Shown: positions 29,716 through 39,288 of the stretch, piece after piece
Layout of the letters: each line of letters opens with the position of its first letter
Position numbering within the stretch: the first letter of the stretch is position 1
DNA from: Pseudomonadota bacterium
Lineage (GTDB): Bacteria; Pseudomonadota; Gammaproteobacteria; Burkholderiales; Burkholderiaceae_E
Assembly: GCA_963204785.1 (NCBI GenBank)
Contig: CAUJHG010000036.1
Coordinates: 1 to 64,000 of the forward strand
Direction of reading: 5' to 3'
Length of the DNA stretch: 64,000 bases
The notes under the pieces: generated by a model
What the model was told of the DNA's origin: nothing
Seen by the model: only the letters and a program-made list of their open reading frames with translations
Database searches by the model: none
Translations under genes and position numbers: made by a program

Positions 29716-30588
29716 ATGGCAATGCTCGACCGGCGCGCGCTGCGCGCGGGCTCGCTTGGCGCAGTGCTGGCGATGGTCGCGCCATCGGCCGGCCAGGCCA
29801 GCCCGCCTGCGGCTGCGGCCGGCGTGCGCGCGCACGCGGCTGCGCCCGAACGGATTGCGGCGTACGCGCTGCAGGTGCGCGGCAGGCTGGTCGAAGCGTG
29901 GCACGGCGACGCGCCGCGACAACCGGCGAGCCTGGCGAAGCTGGCACTGGCGCTCGCCGTGGCCGCGCAGGACGGTGGAAGGATCGATCCCGAGCGCGTC
30001 GTCAGCGTCAGCCCGCGCGCCGCGGCAATGCCCGCGGCGCGCCTGGGCCTGCGCGCCGGCGAGCGCGTCCGCGCCGCCGACCTGCTGCGCGCGCTGCTCG
30101 TGGCGTCGTCGAACGACGCCTGCATCGCGCTGGCCGAGCAGTTCCCCGGAGGCGTGGCCGGGGCCGTCGCGGCGATGAACCGGCTGGCGGCTTCGCTGGA
30201 CATGCGCTCGACGCGGTTCGCCGACCCCTGCGGCTTCGACCACCCCTCGCAGTCCACCACTGCGCGCGACCTGCTGCGCCTGGCCGACGCATCGCTCGCC
30301 CACCCCGACGTCGCGGCCGCCGCGGCCGAGCGCTCGGTCACGGTGCGCACCCTCGACGCAGGGCGGGCGATCAGCGCGAACAGCTCCAATGCGCTGCTCC
30401 TGCGCCAGGGCTCGGTCAACGGACTGAAGACCGGCCGGACCCGCGGCGCCGGCGCCTGCCTGATCCTGAGCGCGCAGGAGGCGGACGCACGGGTGGTGAT
30501 CGTGCTGCTGGGGGCGCAGGACCGCTGGGAGAGCGCCGAGCGCCTGCTCGAGCGCGGTCTGCACCTGGCGTTCGCCGGGCCGCGCTGA
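29716..30588 (+). CDS. D-alanyl-D-alanine carboxypeptidase family (S11)
   Basis: SxxK in PASLAKLAL, SxN in ASSNDAC, KTG in NGLKTGRTRGAG. Confidence 0.85.
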   Translation: MAMLDRRALRAGSLGAVLAMVAPSAGQASPPAAAAGVRAHAAAPERIAAYALQVRGRLVEAWHGDAPRQPASLAKLALALAVAAQDGGRIDPERVVSVSPRAAAMPAARLGLRAGERVRAADLLRALLVASSNDACIALAEQFPGGVAGAVAAMNRLAASLDMRSTRFADPCGFDHPSQSTTARDLLRLADASLAHPDVAAAAAERSVTVRTLDAGRAISANSSNALLLRQGSVNGLKTGRTRGAGACLILSAQEADARVVIVLLGAQDRWESAERLLERGLHLAFAGPR

Positions 30589-30597
30589 GCCGCCGGC

Positions 30598-31944
30598 ATG
30601 CGGCGCAGCGCCTGGTGGCTCGTGCTGCTGGCCCTGACGGTGCACGTGCAGACGCTCTGGGGACCGCTCCAGTTCGACGACCACGCAACCCTTGCGGTCG
30701 ATCCCGGCGCGCGATCGATCCCGGCCTGGTGGTCGGGCCTCGCGACGCACGTCAGGCCGCTCACCAAGCTGAGTTTCGCGCTGAGCGCGAGCGCCGGCAG
30801 GCTGATCGGCTCGGAAGCGTTCGCGCACCACCTGGGCAACCTGCTCGTGCACGCGCTCGCGGTCGTCGCGCTGGACCAGATGCTGCGGGCACTGCTGCGC
30901 AGCTGCGTCCCCGGGCTGACGCGCGAGGCGGCAGCACGGGCGGCGTTCGGCGCGGCGGCCCTGTACGCGGTGCACCCGATCGTCACCGAGGCGGTGGCCT
31001 ATCTGAGCGGCCGGTCGATGGCGCTGGGCAGCCTGTTCGTCTTCGCCGGGCTGGACGGCTGGATCCGGGGTCGGCGAGCGCTGGCAGTGGGACTGCTCGC
31101 CGCGGCCGTGCTCGCCAGGGAGACCATGGTCGCCGCGGCGCTCCTCGTGCCGCTCTGGGAGTGGGCGCGCCTGGATCGGCCGGGTCCTGCGTTCTCGGCG
31201 GCACGCCTGCGCACACTGGGCCCGGCGGCGGCCACTGCCGCAGCCCTGCTTGCGCTGGCCGGCGCGTGGCTGGCCTGCACGGACCGCTACGCGGCGCTCC
31301 TCGGCCTGTCGCTGCGGATCGGCGCCGACCGGCTGGGCGCGCCGAGCTTTCTCGTGGCCCTGCGCCACTTCGCGGAACTGATCGTGCTCGCGCGCTATCC
31401 GAACATCGATCCGGACGTGGCCATGACCCTTCCGACGGCTGCGCGGCTCGCCGGCATGGCGCTGCTGGCGAGCCTCGGACTGGCCGCCTGGCGATCGCGG
31501 CGCACCCGTCCGGAGCTGCTGATCGCCCTGCTCTGGGCGTGCGTCTTCATCGCACCGCTGTACGCGGTCCAGTTGCGACACGACGCGATCGCGGAGCGTC
31601 ACTTCCTCCCCGCACTGGCGGCAGCCGCGCTGCTCGCCGGCACGACCGCCGCGCGGGCCGGCCGCACCGGAACCGGCCTGCTCGTCGGCGCCGCGCTGCT
31701 GTGCACGGCCGTGACGCTGACGCGAAACGCCGACTACCGCAGCGAGATCGCCCTCTGGGAGGCGACCGCGCGCGGATCGCCGAACAAGGTCCGCGTCCTG
31801 AACAACCTGGGCGCCGCCTACCTCGACGCGCAGCGCTGGCCGCAGGCCGAGGCGGTGCTGCGCCGGGCGCTTGCGCTGGACCCCGGGCACGCGCTCGCCG
31901 CGGAGAACCTCCTGCAGGCGCGCACGCGCCAGGGACCGCGCTAG
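30598..31944 (+). CDS. polytopic membrane protein with C-terminal TPR (TMTC/glycosyltransferase-like)
   Basis: LQFDDHATLAVDPGARS, VHPIVTEAVAYLSGRSMALGSLF, many TM helices, C-term NNLGAAYLDAQRWPQAEAVLRRALALDPGHALAAENL. Confidence 0.75.
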   Translation: MRRSAWWLVLLALTVHVQTLWGPLQFDDHATLAVDPGARSIPAWWSGLATHVRPLTKLSFALSASAGRLIGSEAFAHHLGNLLVHALAVVALDQMLRALLRSCVPGLTREAAARAAFGAAALYAVHPIVTEAVAYLSGRSMALGSLFVFAGLDGWIRGRRALAVGLLAAAVLARETMVAAALLVPLWEWARLDRPGPAFSAARLRTLGPAAATAAALLALAGAWLACTDRYAALLGLSLRIGADRLGAPSFLVALRHFAELIVLARYPNIDPDVAMTLPTAARLAGMALLASLGLAAWRSRRTRPELLIALLWACVFIAPLYAVQLRHDAIAERHFLPALAAAALLAGTTAARAGRTGTGLLVGAALLCTAVTLTRNADYRSEIALWEATARGSPNKVRVLNNLGAAYLDAQRWPQAEAVLRRALALDPGHALAAENLLQARTRQGPR

Positions 31945-31961
31945 CTAGCCCGGCGCCCCGG

Positions 31962-33044
31962 TCAGTCGGCGACGAAGTTCTTCCATCCGGTGGCCATGTA
32001 CTCGACGAAGGCCGGGCCCAGGCCTTGCTGGCGCAGGTACTCGCGCGTCACCGGCCGCGGCACCGAGCGGAAGTCCGGATCGGCGAGCGCGCGCTTCGGG
32101 AAGTCCTGGTGCAGGATCGCGCCGCGGCCGATCAGCACGAAGTCGGCGCCGTGCTCGAGGCACCTGCGCGCGGTGGCTGCATCCATGATCTTGCCCGCCA
32201 CGCCCAGCGGCGTGGCGCCGCGCTCCAGGCCGGTGAACAGGTCGATCAGCGGCCTGCCCTGGTAGACCGGATCCACCGGCTCCTTGAAGCAGTCCCACAG
32301 CGACATGTCGAGGTAGTCGATCTTCCCGGAGGTCATCAGCTGCTGCGCGAAGCCGAGCACGTCGCCGATGTCCATGTCGAAGCGCTCCGGAGACAGCCGC
32401 ACGCCGACCTGGAAGTCCTTGCCGGCGCGCGCGCGGATGCCGTCGATGATCTCCCAGAACACCCGGCTGCGGTTCTCCAGCGAACCTCCGTAGCGATCGC
32501 CGCGCTGGTTGTGCACGGGGTCGAGGAATTCGCACAGCAGGTAGCCGTGGGCGCCGTGCAGCTCGACTCCATCGAAGCCGGCGCGCTCGGCGCGCAGTGA
32601 TGCGAGCACGAAATCCTCCACGAGCTGCTCGACCTCGCCGGTGCTCAGCGCGCGCGCGCCGCTCTCGGCATCGTCCCACGGGGCCACCCGCGGCAGCCCG
32701 CTCAGCCTGGTCTCGGCGCGCACCCCCGAGTGCTGGAGCTGGATCGAGCTGAGGCTGCCCTGCGCGCGGATGCCGCTGGCCAGCCGCTCCAGCCCCGGAA
32801 GGTGCTTGTCCGACCAGCTGCCGAGCTGGCCGGGGAAGCCCTGTCCGCCGGGCTGCACGTGCGAGGCGCAGGTCATCGTCAGGCCGAAGCCGCCGGCAGC
32901 GCGCAGCACGAGCCACTGGTACTCGTCGTCGCCGAGCGTGCCGTCGGCGTTGCTCTGGAAGTTCGTGAGCGGCGCGAGCATGAAGCGGTTCTTCATCGCC
33001 GGTCCGCGCGGCAGGGCGAGGGGATCTGAAAGCAGCCTGTTCAT
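31962..33044 (-). CDS. NADH:flavin oxidoreductase (Old Yellow Enzyme family)
   Basis: MKNRFMLAPLTNFQSNADGT, GFDGVELHGAHGYLLCEFLDPVHNQRGDRYGGSLENR. Confidence 0.9.
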   Translation of the reverse strand: MNRLLSDPLALPRGPAMKNRFMLAPLTNFQSNADGTLGDDEYQWLVLRAAGGFGLTMTCASHVQPGGQGFPGQLGSWSDKHLPGLERLASGIRAQGSLSSIQLQHSGVRAETRLSGLPRVAPWDDAESGARALSTGEVEQLVEDFVLASLRAERAGFDGVELHGAHGYLLCEFLDPVHNQRGDRYGGSLENRSRVFWEIIDGIRARAGKDFQVGVRLSPERFDMDIGDVLGFAQQLMTSGKIDYLDMSLWDCFKEPVDPVYQGRPLIDLFTGLERGATPLGVAGKIMDAATARRCLEHGADFVLIGRGAILHQDFPKRALADPDFRSVPRPVTREYLRQQGLGPAFVEYMATGWKNFVAD

Positions 33045-33243
33045 CGGTCGATCGCATCCTGGGTGGTCGGTGGGATGGGGGAATCTACCGCGTTCCGGCC
33101 CGCCAGGCCGGGGCGGGCGGCGGCGCGCCAGTCCATTCCTGCTCCGGACGGCGCGCGCATGGGTGGCCAGCGCTATGCTGTGCGGCTTTCGCACGTGGCC
33201 GCACCGGGAAGTCGCCCGCCGGCCCGTCCCCTTGTGACGACCC

Positions 33244-34464
33244 ATGGAGAAGAAGATGACCGCACTCTCGAGACGCAGCTTCGGGATCTCGATGCTCGGC
33301 GCGCTCGCCGCCCCGGCAGTGTTCGCACAGAAGAAGTACGGCCCCGGCGCCAGCGACAAGGAGATCCTGCTCGGCCAGACCCAGCCCTACTCCGGAGGCG
33401 CATCGAGCTACGGCACCATCGGTCGCGCGGAATCCGCCTACTTCGACATGGTCAACGCCAACGGCGGAATCAACGGGCGCAAGGTGCGCCTGATCAGCCT
33501 GGACGACGGCTACTCGCCGCCCAAGACCGTCGAGATGATCCGCCGGCTGGTGGAGCAGGACGAGGTGATGGCGATCTTCGGGCTGCTCGGCACCCCGGGC
33601 AACTCTTCGGTGGCCCGCTACCTGAACCAGAAGCGGGTGCCGCAGCTGCTGATCTCGAGCGGCGCGAGCAAATGGCTGGACACCAAGACCTACCCGATGA
33701 CCATGACCGCGCTGCCCACCTACGACGCGGAGGCCTCGATCTACGCGAAGTACGCGCTGAAGCAGAATCCGAACGCGCGCATCGGCGTGCTCTACCAGAA
33801 CGACGACCTCGGTCGCGACTACCTGAAGGGCCTGCACCAGGGCCTGGGCGCGGCCGCGAGCAAGCACATCGCCGCCGAAGTCTCCTACGAAGTCACCGAC
33901 CCGACGGTCAACGCCCAGATCCTGCAGCTGCAGTCCTCGGGGGCGGACGTGCTGATCGTGGCCGCGGTGCCGAAGTTCGCGGCGCAGGCGGTGCGCCGGA
34001 TGGGCGAGATCGGCTGGAAGCCGCTGCTGGTGCTGACCAACGTCGCCAACTCGATCGGCACGGTGATCGAGCCCGCGGGGCCGCAGTACGCGGTCGGCGC
34101 GATCAGCGCGGCCTACATGAAGGATCCGACCGACCCGAGCTGGGCGAAGGACGAAGGCATGCTGCGCTGGCACGCCTTCATGGACAAGTACTACCCGAGC
34201 GGCAACAAGAGCGACGTCTACAACGTCACCGGCTACTACATCGCCAGCTTCATGCACCGTCTGCTCGAGCGCTGCGGCGACGAGCTGACCCGCGAGAACC
34301 TGATGCGCATGGCCGAGAGCGTCAAGGACTGGCAGTTCGACTCGCTGGTGCCCGGAATCCGGATCAGCACCTCGCCCACCGACCATGGCACGATCGAGCA
34401 GATGCAGCTGATGCGCTACGACGGCAAGCGCTGGGTGCTGTTCGGCGAGCTGATGCAGTCCTGA
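33244..34464 (+). CDS. branched-chain amino acid-type ABC transporter substrate-binding protein
   Basis: Signal + DKEILLGQTQPYSGGASSYGTIGRAESAYFDMVNANGGINGRKVRLISLDDGYSP. Confidence 0.9.
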   Translation: MEKKMTALSRRSFGISMLGALAAPAVFAQKKYGPGASDKEILLGQTQPYSGGASSYGTIGRAESAYFDMVNANGGINGRKVRLISLDDGYSPPKTVEMIRRLVEQDEVMAIFGLLGTPGNSSVARYLNQKRVPQLLISSGASKWLDTKTYPMTMTALPTYDAEASIYAKYALKQNPNARIGVLYQNDDLGRDYLKGLHQGLGAAASKHIAAEVSYEVTDPTVNAQILQLQSSGADVLIVAAVPKFAAQAVRRMGEIGWKPLLVLTNVANSIGTVIEPAGPQYAVGAISAAYMKDPTDPSWAKDEGMLRWHAFMDKYYPSGNKSDVYNVTGYYIASFMHRLLERCGDELTRENLMRMAESVKDWQFDSLVPGIRISTSPTDHGTIEQMQLMRYDGKRWVLFGELMQS

Positions 34465-34475
34465 GCCTGCAGGCT

Positions 34476-34529
34476 GCGCCCGCCGCGGCGGGCGCGCCCC
34501 TGGGCGATCGGCCCCTGCGGGGCAGGGGC
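34476..34529. terminator. Convergent hairpin cluster (GCGCCCGCCGCGGCGGGCGC and GCCCCTG-CGGGG-CAGGGGC)
   Basis: 20-bp perfect palindrome at 34476-34495 and a 7-bp stem at 34511-34529, between converging genes; no U-tract. Confidence 0.5.
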
Positions 34530-34554
34530 GTCCGGGGGCACCCCCGGGGTCGGC

Positions 34555-35568
34555 TCACTTGGGCAGCATGTCCAGCGACTCGAGCACCTTGCGCTCGTCG
34601 ACCCACATCCGCTGGGCCAGTGCGTACCAGTCCTCGCCGCTCAGGTAGGCATTCTCGAGGTCGAAGGTCTCGAGATAGCCGCGATACTTCGGGTCGTCCA
34701 GCGCACCCTTGAAGGCGTCGTGGAGGGTCTTCACGACCTTCGGGTCCATGCCCTTGGGCCCCACCAGCCCGATCGGGCTGCGCGCGACGTGATTGATTCC
34801 GACCTCGAGCGCGGTAGGCACGTTGGGCAGGCGCGGCATGCGCTTGGCAGTGAATGCCAGCAGCACCCTGCCCTTGCCCTGCTTCTCCACCTGGGCCCAT
34901 CCGCCGTCGAGGACCGCGTTGATGTGGCCGCCGACGAAGGCTTGCAGCACCTCGGCGCCGCCCTTGAACGGAACGTGGTTGAGGTCGGCGCCGGTCTTCT
35001 GCACCATGCGCATCGTCGCCGCGTGGCCGGTGCTCGCGGCGCCGCTGGTGCCCACGTTGATCTTGCCCGGGTTGGCCTTCGCGTAGGCGATGAAGTCCTC
35101 GTAGGTCTTCCAGGGCGAGGTCTCCGGCACCACCAGCGCGAAGGTGTAGCCGGAGAAGCCCATGATGTAGGTGAGGTCCTTGAGCGGATCGTAGGGGACC
35201 TTCTGCATGTGCGGCACCTTGAACAGCGTCGCGGGGGCGACTGCGATCTGGTAGCCGTCGGGGTTCTTCGACTGCGCGACGATCCCGGAGGCCATCGTGC
35301 CGGCCGCGCCGGGCCGGTTCTCGACCACCACGGGCTGCCCGAGCGCCTTCTCGACCGGGACCGCGAGCGCGCGCAGGATCGCGTCGGTGGCGCTGCCTGG
35401 TGGAAAGGGAACGAGCACCGACACCGGTTTGGTCGGATAGGCGGCCTGCGCGAAGGCAGCGCCGGCGGGGACAGCCCCGATGGCGGCTGTGGCGGCTGCG
35501 CCGCGCAGCAGTTCGCGGCGCGCGGGGCTGTGCGCCGCGGTGCGGCGCAAGGAGGTCGGGCGGGTCAT
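34555..35568 (-). CDS. tripartite tricarboxylate transporter substrate-binding protein (Bug family)
   Basis: AYPTKPVSVLVPFPPGSATDAILRALAVPVEKALGQPVVVENRPGAAG. Confidence 0.92.
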   Translation of the reverse strand: MTRPTSLRRTAAHSPARRELLRGAAATAAIGAVPAGAAFAQAAYPTKPVSVLVPFPPGSATDAILRALAVPVEKALGQPVVVENRPGAAGTMASGIVAQSKNPDGYQIAVAPATLFKVPHMQKVPYDPLKDLTYIMGFSGYTFALVVPETSPWKTYEDFIAYAKANPGKINVGTSGAASTGHAATMRMVQKTGADLNHVPFKGGAEVLQAFVGGHINAVLDGGWAQVEKQGKGRVLLAFTAKRMPRLPNVPTALEVGINHVARSPIGLVGPKGMDPKVVKTLHDAFKGALDDPKYRGYLETFDLENAYLSGEDWYALAQRMWVDERKVLESLDMLPK

Positions 35569-35701
35569 CGGAAGCTCCTTGTGAGGATCGGGTTCGTGTC
35601 GCGCCCGGATTCTAGTCCAGCGGCAGCGGCGCGGACACTGCGGCCTGTCCGGGATCAGGCGCTGGCCTGCGCGCGCCGCCCGGGCCTGCCCTGCGCCCGC
35701 A

Positions 35702-37276
35702 TCAGATCCTGCGCTGCGCCTGCTGCCAGTAGGCCTCGCGCAGCAGTCGCTTCTGCAGCTTGCCGGTCTCGGTGCGCGGCATGTCCTGGCGGAAGTCGAA
35801 GCTGCGCGGCACCTTGTAGCCCGCGAGCGTGGCCCGGCAGTGACGCTCCAGCGCCCCGGCCAGCGCCGCGTCGGCCTGCACCCCCGGCGCAGGCTGCACC
35901 ACTGCCTTGACCTCCTCGCCGAACTCCGGGTGCGGCACGCCGATCACCGCGACGTCCTGCACCTGCGGGTGCGACGCGAGCACCGCCTCGATCTCGGCCG
36001 GATAGATGTTCACGCCCCCGGAGATGATCATGTCGATCTTGCGGTCGGTCAGGTAGAGGTAACCCTCGGCATCCATCCAGCCGACGTCTCCGGTCGTGAA
36101 CAGCCCGGCCCCCTGGTGCGCCGCGGCGGTCTTCTCCGGATCGTTGTGGTAGGCGACGTCGATCCCGCGGCGGCTGCGCATGTAGATCGTGCCCTGCTCG
36201 CCGGGCGCCGCCTCGCTGCCGTCGTCGCGCAGGATGATCGCGTCGGTCTGGAAGGTCGCGCGGCCCACGGACGCGGGGCGCTCGAGCCACTCCGCCGAGG
36301 AGATCCCGGTGACCACCGAGCCCTCGGTCGAGCCGTAGTACTCGTGGATGCACGGCCCCCACCAGTCGATCATCTCGCGCTTGACCTGGGGCGGGCATGG
36401 CGCGGCGCCGTGCCAGACCCGCACCAGCGAGCTGCCGTCGAAGCGCGAGCGGACCTCCGGCGGCAGCCGCAGCATGCGGATGAACTGCGTCGGCACCATG
36501 TGGACGTTGGTGACCCGGTGCGCATCGATCAGCTCGAGCGTGCGCTGCGCGTCGAAGCGCTCGGTCATCACCACCGAGAGGCCGGTCAGCATCGGGTAGA
36601 AGGACCAGCCGAACTGCGCGGAGTGGTAGTAGGGCCCGCACAGCAGCGTCACGCCGTCGGCCGGCAGTTCGAGGCTCGCTGCCAGGCCCTCGGCCATCAT
36701 CTGCAGCGCCTCGGCCGGCTGCATCTGCGCGCCCGGGCGCACCACGCCCTTGGGCCGCCCGGTGGTGCCCGAGGTGTAGAACATCGGCCCGCCCTGCAGC
36801 TGCCCGGCCGGATCGGAATCGTCGGTCTGCGAACCGACCAGCGCCTCGAAGTCCTGGAAGCCGGCCGGCGTCGTCGCGCCGGGGCCGATCGACGCGCAGA
36901 CCTTCAGGCGGCTCGCCGCGGCAGGAACCCGTTCGAGCGCCTGCGCAGCAACTGCGGCGAAACGGGTGTCGGTGAACAGGCCGAGCGCGCCGGAATCGGC
37001 GAGCACGTGGGCGAGCTCGTCGACCGTGAAGTGCCAGTTGACCGGCACGTAGCTGATCCCGGCGTGCGACGCGGCCGCCGTGAGCTCGTACACCGCGCGG
37101 CTGTTGCCGGCGAACAGTGCGATCCGGTCGCCAGGCGCCAGCCCGGCGGCGCGCAGCGCGCGCACCAGGCGGTTGGCGCGCGATTCGAGCTCGGCCCAGC
37201 TCAAGCTGCCGTGTTCGTCGATCAGCGCCGGCGCGTCGCCGCGCCGGCGGGCGATCGGGGCGATCGTCAGGGTCAT
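35702..37276 (-). CDS. AMP-dependent acyl-CoA synthetase/ligase
   Basis: FYTSGTTGRPKGVV, YLYLTDRKIDMIISGGVNIYPAEIEAVLASHP, RTETGKLQKR. Confidence 0.9.
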   Translation of the reverse strand: MTLTIAPIARRRGDAPALIDEHGSLSWAELESRANRLVRALRAAGLAPGDRIALFAGNSRAVYELTAAASHAGISYVPVNWHFTVDELAHVLADSGALGLFTDTRFAAVAAQALERVPAAASRLKVCASIGPGATTPAGFQDFEALVGSQTDDSDPAGQLQGGPMFYTSGTTGRPKGVVRPGAQMQPAEALQMMAEGLAASLELPADGVTLLCGPYYHSAQFGWSFYPMLTGLSVVMTERFDAQRTLELIDAHRVTNVHMVPTQFIRMLRLPPEVRSRFDGSSLVRVWHGAAPCPPQVKREMIDWWGPCIHEYYGSTEGSVVTGISSAEWLERPASVGRATFQTDAIILRDDGSEAAPGEQGTIYMRSRRGIDVAYHNDPEKTAAAHQGAGLFTTGDVGWMDAEGYLYLTDRKIDMIISGGVNIYPAEIEAVLASHPQVQDVAVIGVPHPEFGEEVKAVVQPAPGVQADAALAGALERHCRATLAGYKVPRSFDFRQDMPRTETGKLQKRLLREAYWQQAQRRI

Positions 37277-37316
37277 CGGGGCTCCCAGTCCAGTGGCGTC
37301 GGCCAGTATGCCCTGC

Positions 37317-38285
37317 TCAGGCGGCCCGCGCGAACAGCTCCGCGCGCGCTGCCTCGTATTCTGCGGCGAAGCGGTCGATCAGCTCGGCGGCGCCGACCAC
37401 CTCGCTCAGCACGCCGATCCCCTGGCCGCAACCCCAGATGTCCTTCCAGGCCTTCGGCTTCTGGCGATCCGAACCGAAGTCCATCTTGCTCGGGTCGCTG
37501 GTGGGCAGGTTGTCCGGATCGAGCCCCGCCGCGACCAGCGAGGGCTTCAGGTAGTTGCCATGCACGCCGGTGATCAGGTTCGTGTGGACGATGTCGCCCG
37601 CCCCGCACTCGGTGATCATCTTCTTGTAGCCCTCGACCGCGTTGGCCTCCTTCGTCGCGATGAAGGCCGAACCGATGTAGGCCATGTCGGCGCCCATCGC
37701 CAGCGCCGCGAGGATCGAACGTCCGGACGCGATCGCGCCGGACAGCAGCAACGGCCCGTCGAACCAGGTGCGGATCTCCTGGATCAGCGCCAGCGGCGAC
37801 TGGAAGCCCGCGTGGCCGCCCGCGCCTGCGGCCACCGCGATCAGTCCGTCCGCGCCCTTCTCGATCGCCTTCTTCGCGAAGGTGTTGTCGATCACGTCGT
37901 GCAGGACGATCCCGCCGTAGCTGTGGATCGCGTCGTTGACCTCGCGGCGCGCGCCCAGCGAGGTGATCACGATCGGCACCTTGTGGCGCACGCAGGCCTC
38001 GAGGTCGTGGTCGAGACGGTCGTTGGACCTGTGCACGATCTGGTTCACCGCGTAAGGCGCCGAGGGACGATCCGGGTTCGCCCTGTCGTGCTCGGCCAGC
38101 TCGGTCTCGATGCGGGTCAGCCACTGCTCGAGCGCTTCCGCGGGGCGGGCGTTCAGCGCCGGAAAGGAGCCGACGATCCCGGCCTTGCACTGCGCGATGA
38201 CCAGGTCGGGGTTGGAGATGATGAACAGCGGCGAGGCCACCACCGGCAGGCGCAGGCGCTCGGTCAGGATCGGAGGCAGGGACAT
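37317..38285 (-). CDS. nitronate monooxygenase family protein
   Basis: MSLPPILTERLRLPVVASPLFIISNPDLVIAQCKAGIVGSFPALNARP, GADGLIAVAAGAGGHAGFQSP, MGADMAYIGSAFIATKEA. Confidence 0.9.
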   Translation of the reverse strand: MSLPPILTERLRLPVVASPLFIISNPDLVIAQCKAGIVGSFPALNARPAEALEQWLTRIETELAEHDRANPDRPSAPYAVNQIVHRSNDRLDHDLEACVRHKVPIVITSLGARREVNDAIHSYGGIVLHDVIDNTFAKKAIEKGADGLIAVAAGAGGHAGFQSPLALIQEIRTWFDGPLLLSGAIASGRSILAALAMGADMAYIGSAFIATKEANAVEGYKKMITECGAGDIVHTNLITGVHGNYLKPSLVAAGLDPDNLPTSDPSKMDFGSDRQKPKAWKDIWGCGQGIGVLSEVVGAAELIDRFAAEYEAARAELFARAA

Positions 38286-38343
38286 GGGGTTCGGCTCCCG
38301 GGAATGAACAGGCCGGACGGTGCACCCGTGCGGCGGGTTTGAA

Positions 38344-38397
38344 TGCAACTGGTTGCAAAACTCTATCGAAGCGGATCAGAATGTGCAACCTGTTGCA
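38344..38397. promoter_or_regulatory. Paired palindromic operators TGCAAC-N2-GTTGCA (probable PadR binding sites)
   Basis: TGCAACTGGTTGCA at 38344-38357 and TGCAACCTGTTGCA at 38384-38397, both with perfect half-sites, 40 bp apart, between divergent genes. Confidence 0.75.
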
Positions 38398-38470
38398 ATT
38401 CCATCCAGTGCGACGGCGCCGGTGCCGCGAGGCCGGCGCGGCCGCCCGCCCGTTCCGCCTGGCCTCGCCC

Positions 38471-39010
38471 ATGTCCCTGCCCCACGCGATCCTCACCGCC
38501 CTGACCGAACGCCCCAGCACCGGAGCGGGGCTGGCGCGCCGCTTCGACCGCTCGTTCGGCCACTTCTGGCAGGCGACCCACCAGCAGATCTACCGCGAGC
38601 TCGGTCGCCTCGAACAGGCCGGCTGGATCGCGTCGGAGGCGGTCGAGCAGGGTCCGGGCAGGCAGCGCGCCTGGCGGGTGCTGCCCGCGGGACGGCGCGA
38701 GCTGCGCCGCTGGGTCGCCTCGGACCTCGGCCCGCGCGTGATCCGCGACGCTTTCGTCGTGCGCCTGCGCGCCGAGGCCGCGCTCGGCGGCAACGGGCTG
38801 GAGAAGCAGATCGTGCGAAAGCTCGACGAGGAGCGCGCGATGCTCCAGCACTACCGCGAGATCGAGGTGCGCGACTTCTCCGGGACCGGGCACACGCGCG
38901 AGCGCAGGCTCCAGCACCTCATCCTGAAGTCGGGCATCCGGATGGCGACCCAGCGCATCGAGCTCTACGAGGAGGCGCTCGGGATCCTGCGCGAACCGCC
39001 CGAGCGCTGA
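38471..39010 (+). CDS. PadR family transcriptional regulator
   Basis: MSLPHAILTALTERPSTGAGLARRFDRSFGHFWQATHQQIYRELGRLEQAGWI winged helix. Confidence 0.88.
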   Translation: MSLPHAILTALTERPSTGAGLARRFDRSFGHFWQATHQQIYRELGRLEQAGWIASEAVEQGPGRQRAWRVLPAGRRELRRWVASDLGPRVIRDAFVVRLRAEAALGGNGLEKQIVRKLDEERAMLQHYREIEVRDFSGTGHTRERRLQHLILKSGIRMATQRIELYEEALGILREPPER

Positions 39011-39135
39011 GCGCAGCCCGGCGGCGGCCCGCGCGGGCCGCCTCGGCACTGCAGGAGCTCCGGTTCAGGATCGGTTCATCGGTGCGCCGGCACGATGGCG
39101 GGCATCGACGACTGCCGATCCGGATCGACCCGAAG

Positions 39136-39288
39136 ATGGATGCCCTTCAGATCGCCCTGACAATCCTCGCCGCGTGCGTGGTCCTGCTGTTCCTCGCTCC
39201 GCCGCCGCTCGCTGCCGACGGAGCCGACGTCGCCGACGACGCCGACCACGCCCGGCACACCGGAGCGCCGACATGCGCCACCCGCTGA
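39136..39288 (+). CDS. small single-TM protein, hypothetical
   Basis: 50 aa MDALQIALTILAACVVLLFLAPPPLAADGADVADDADHARHTGAPTCATR; overlaps the start of the cytochrome b-type gene by 16 nt. Confidence 0.4.
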   Translation: MDALQIALTILAACVVLLFLAPPPLAADGADVADDADHARHTGAPTCATR

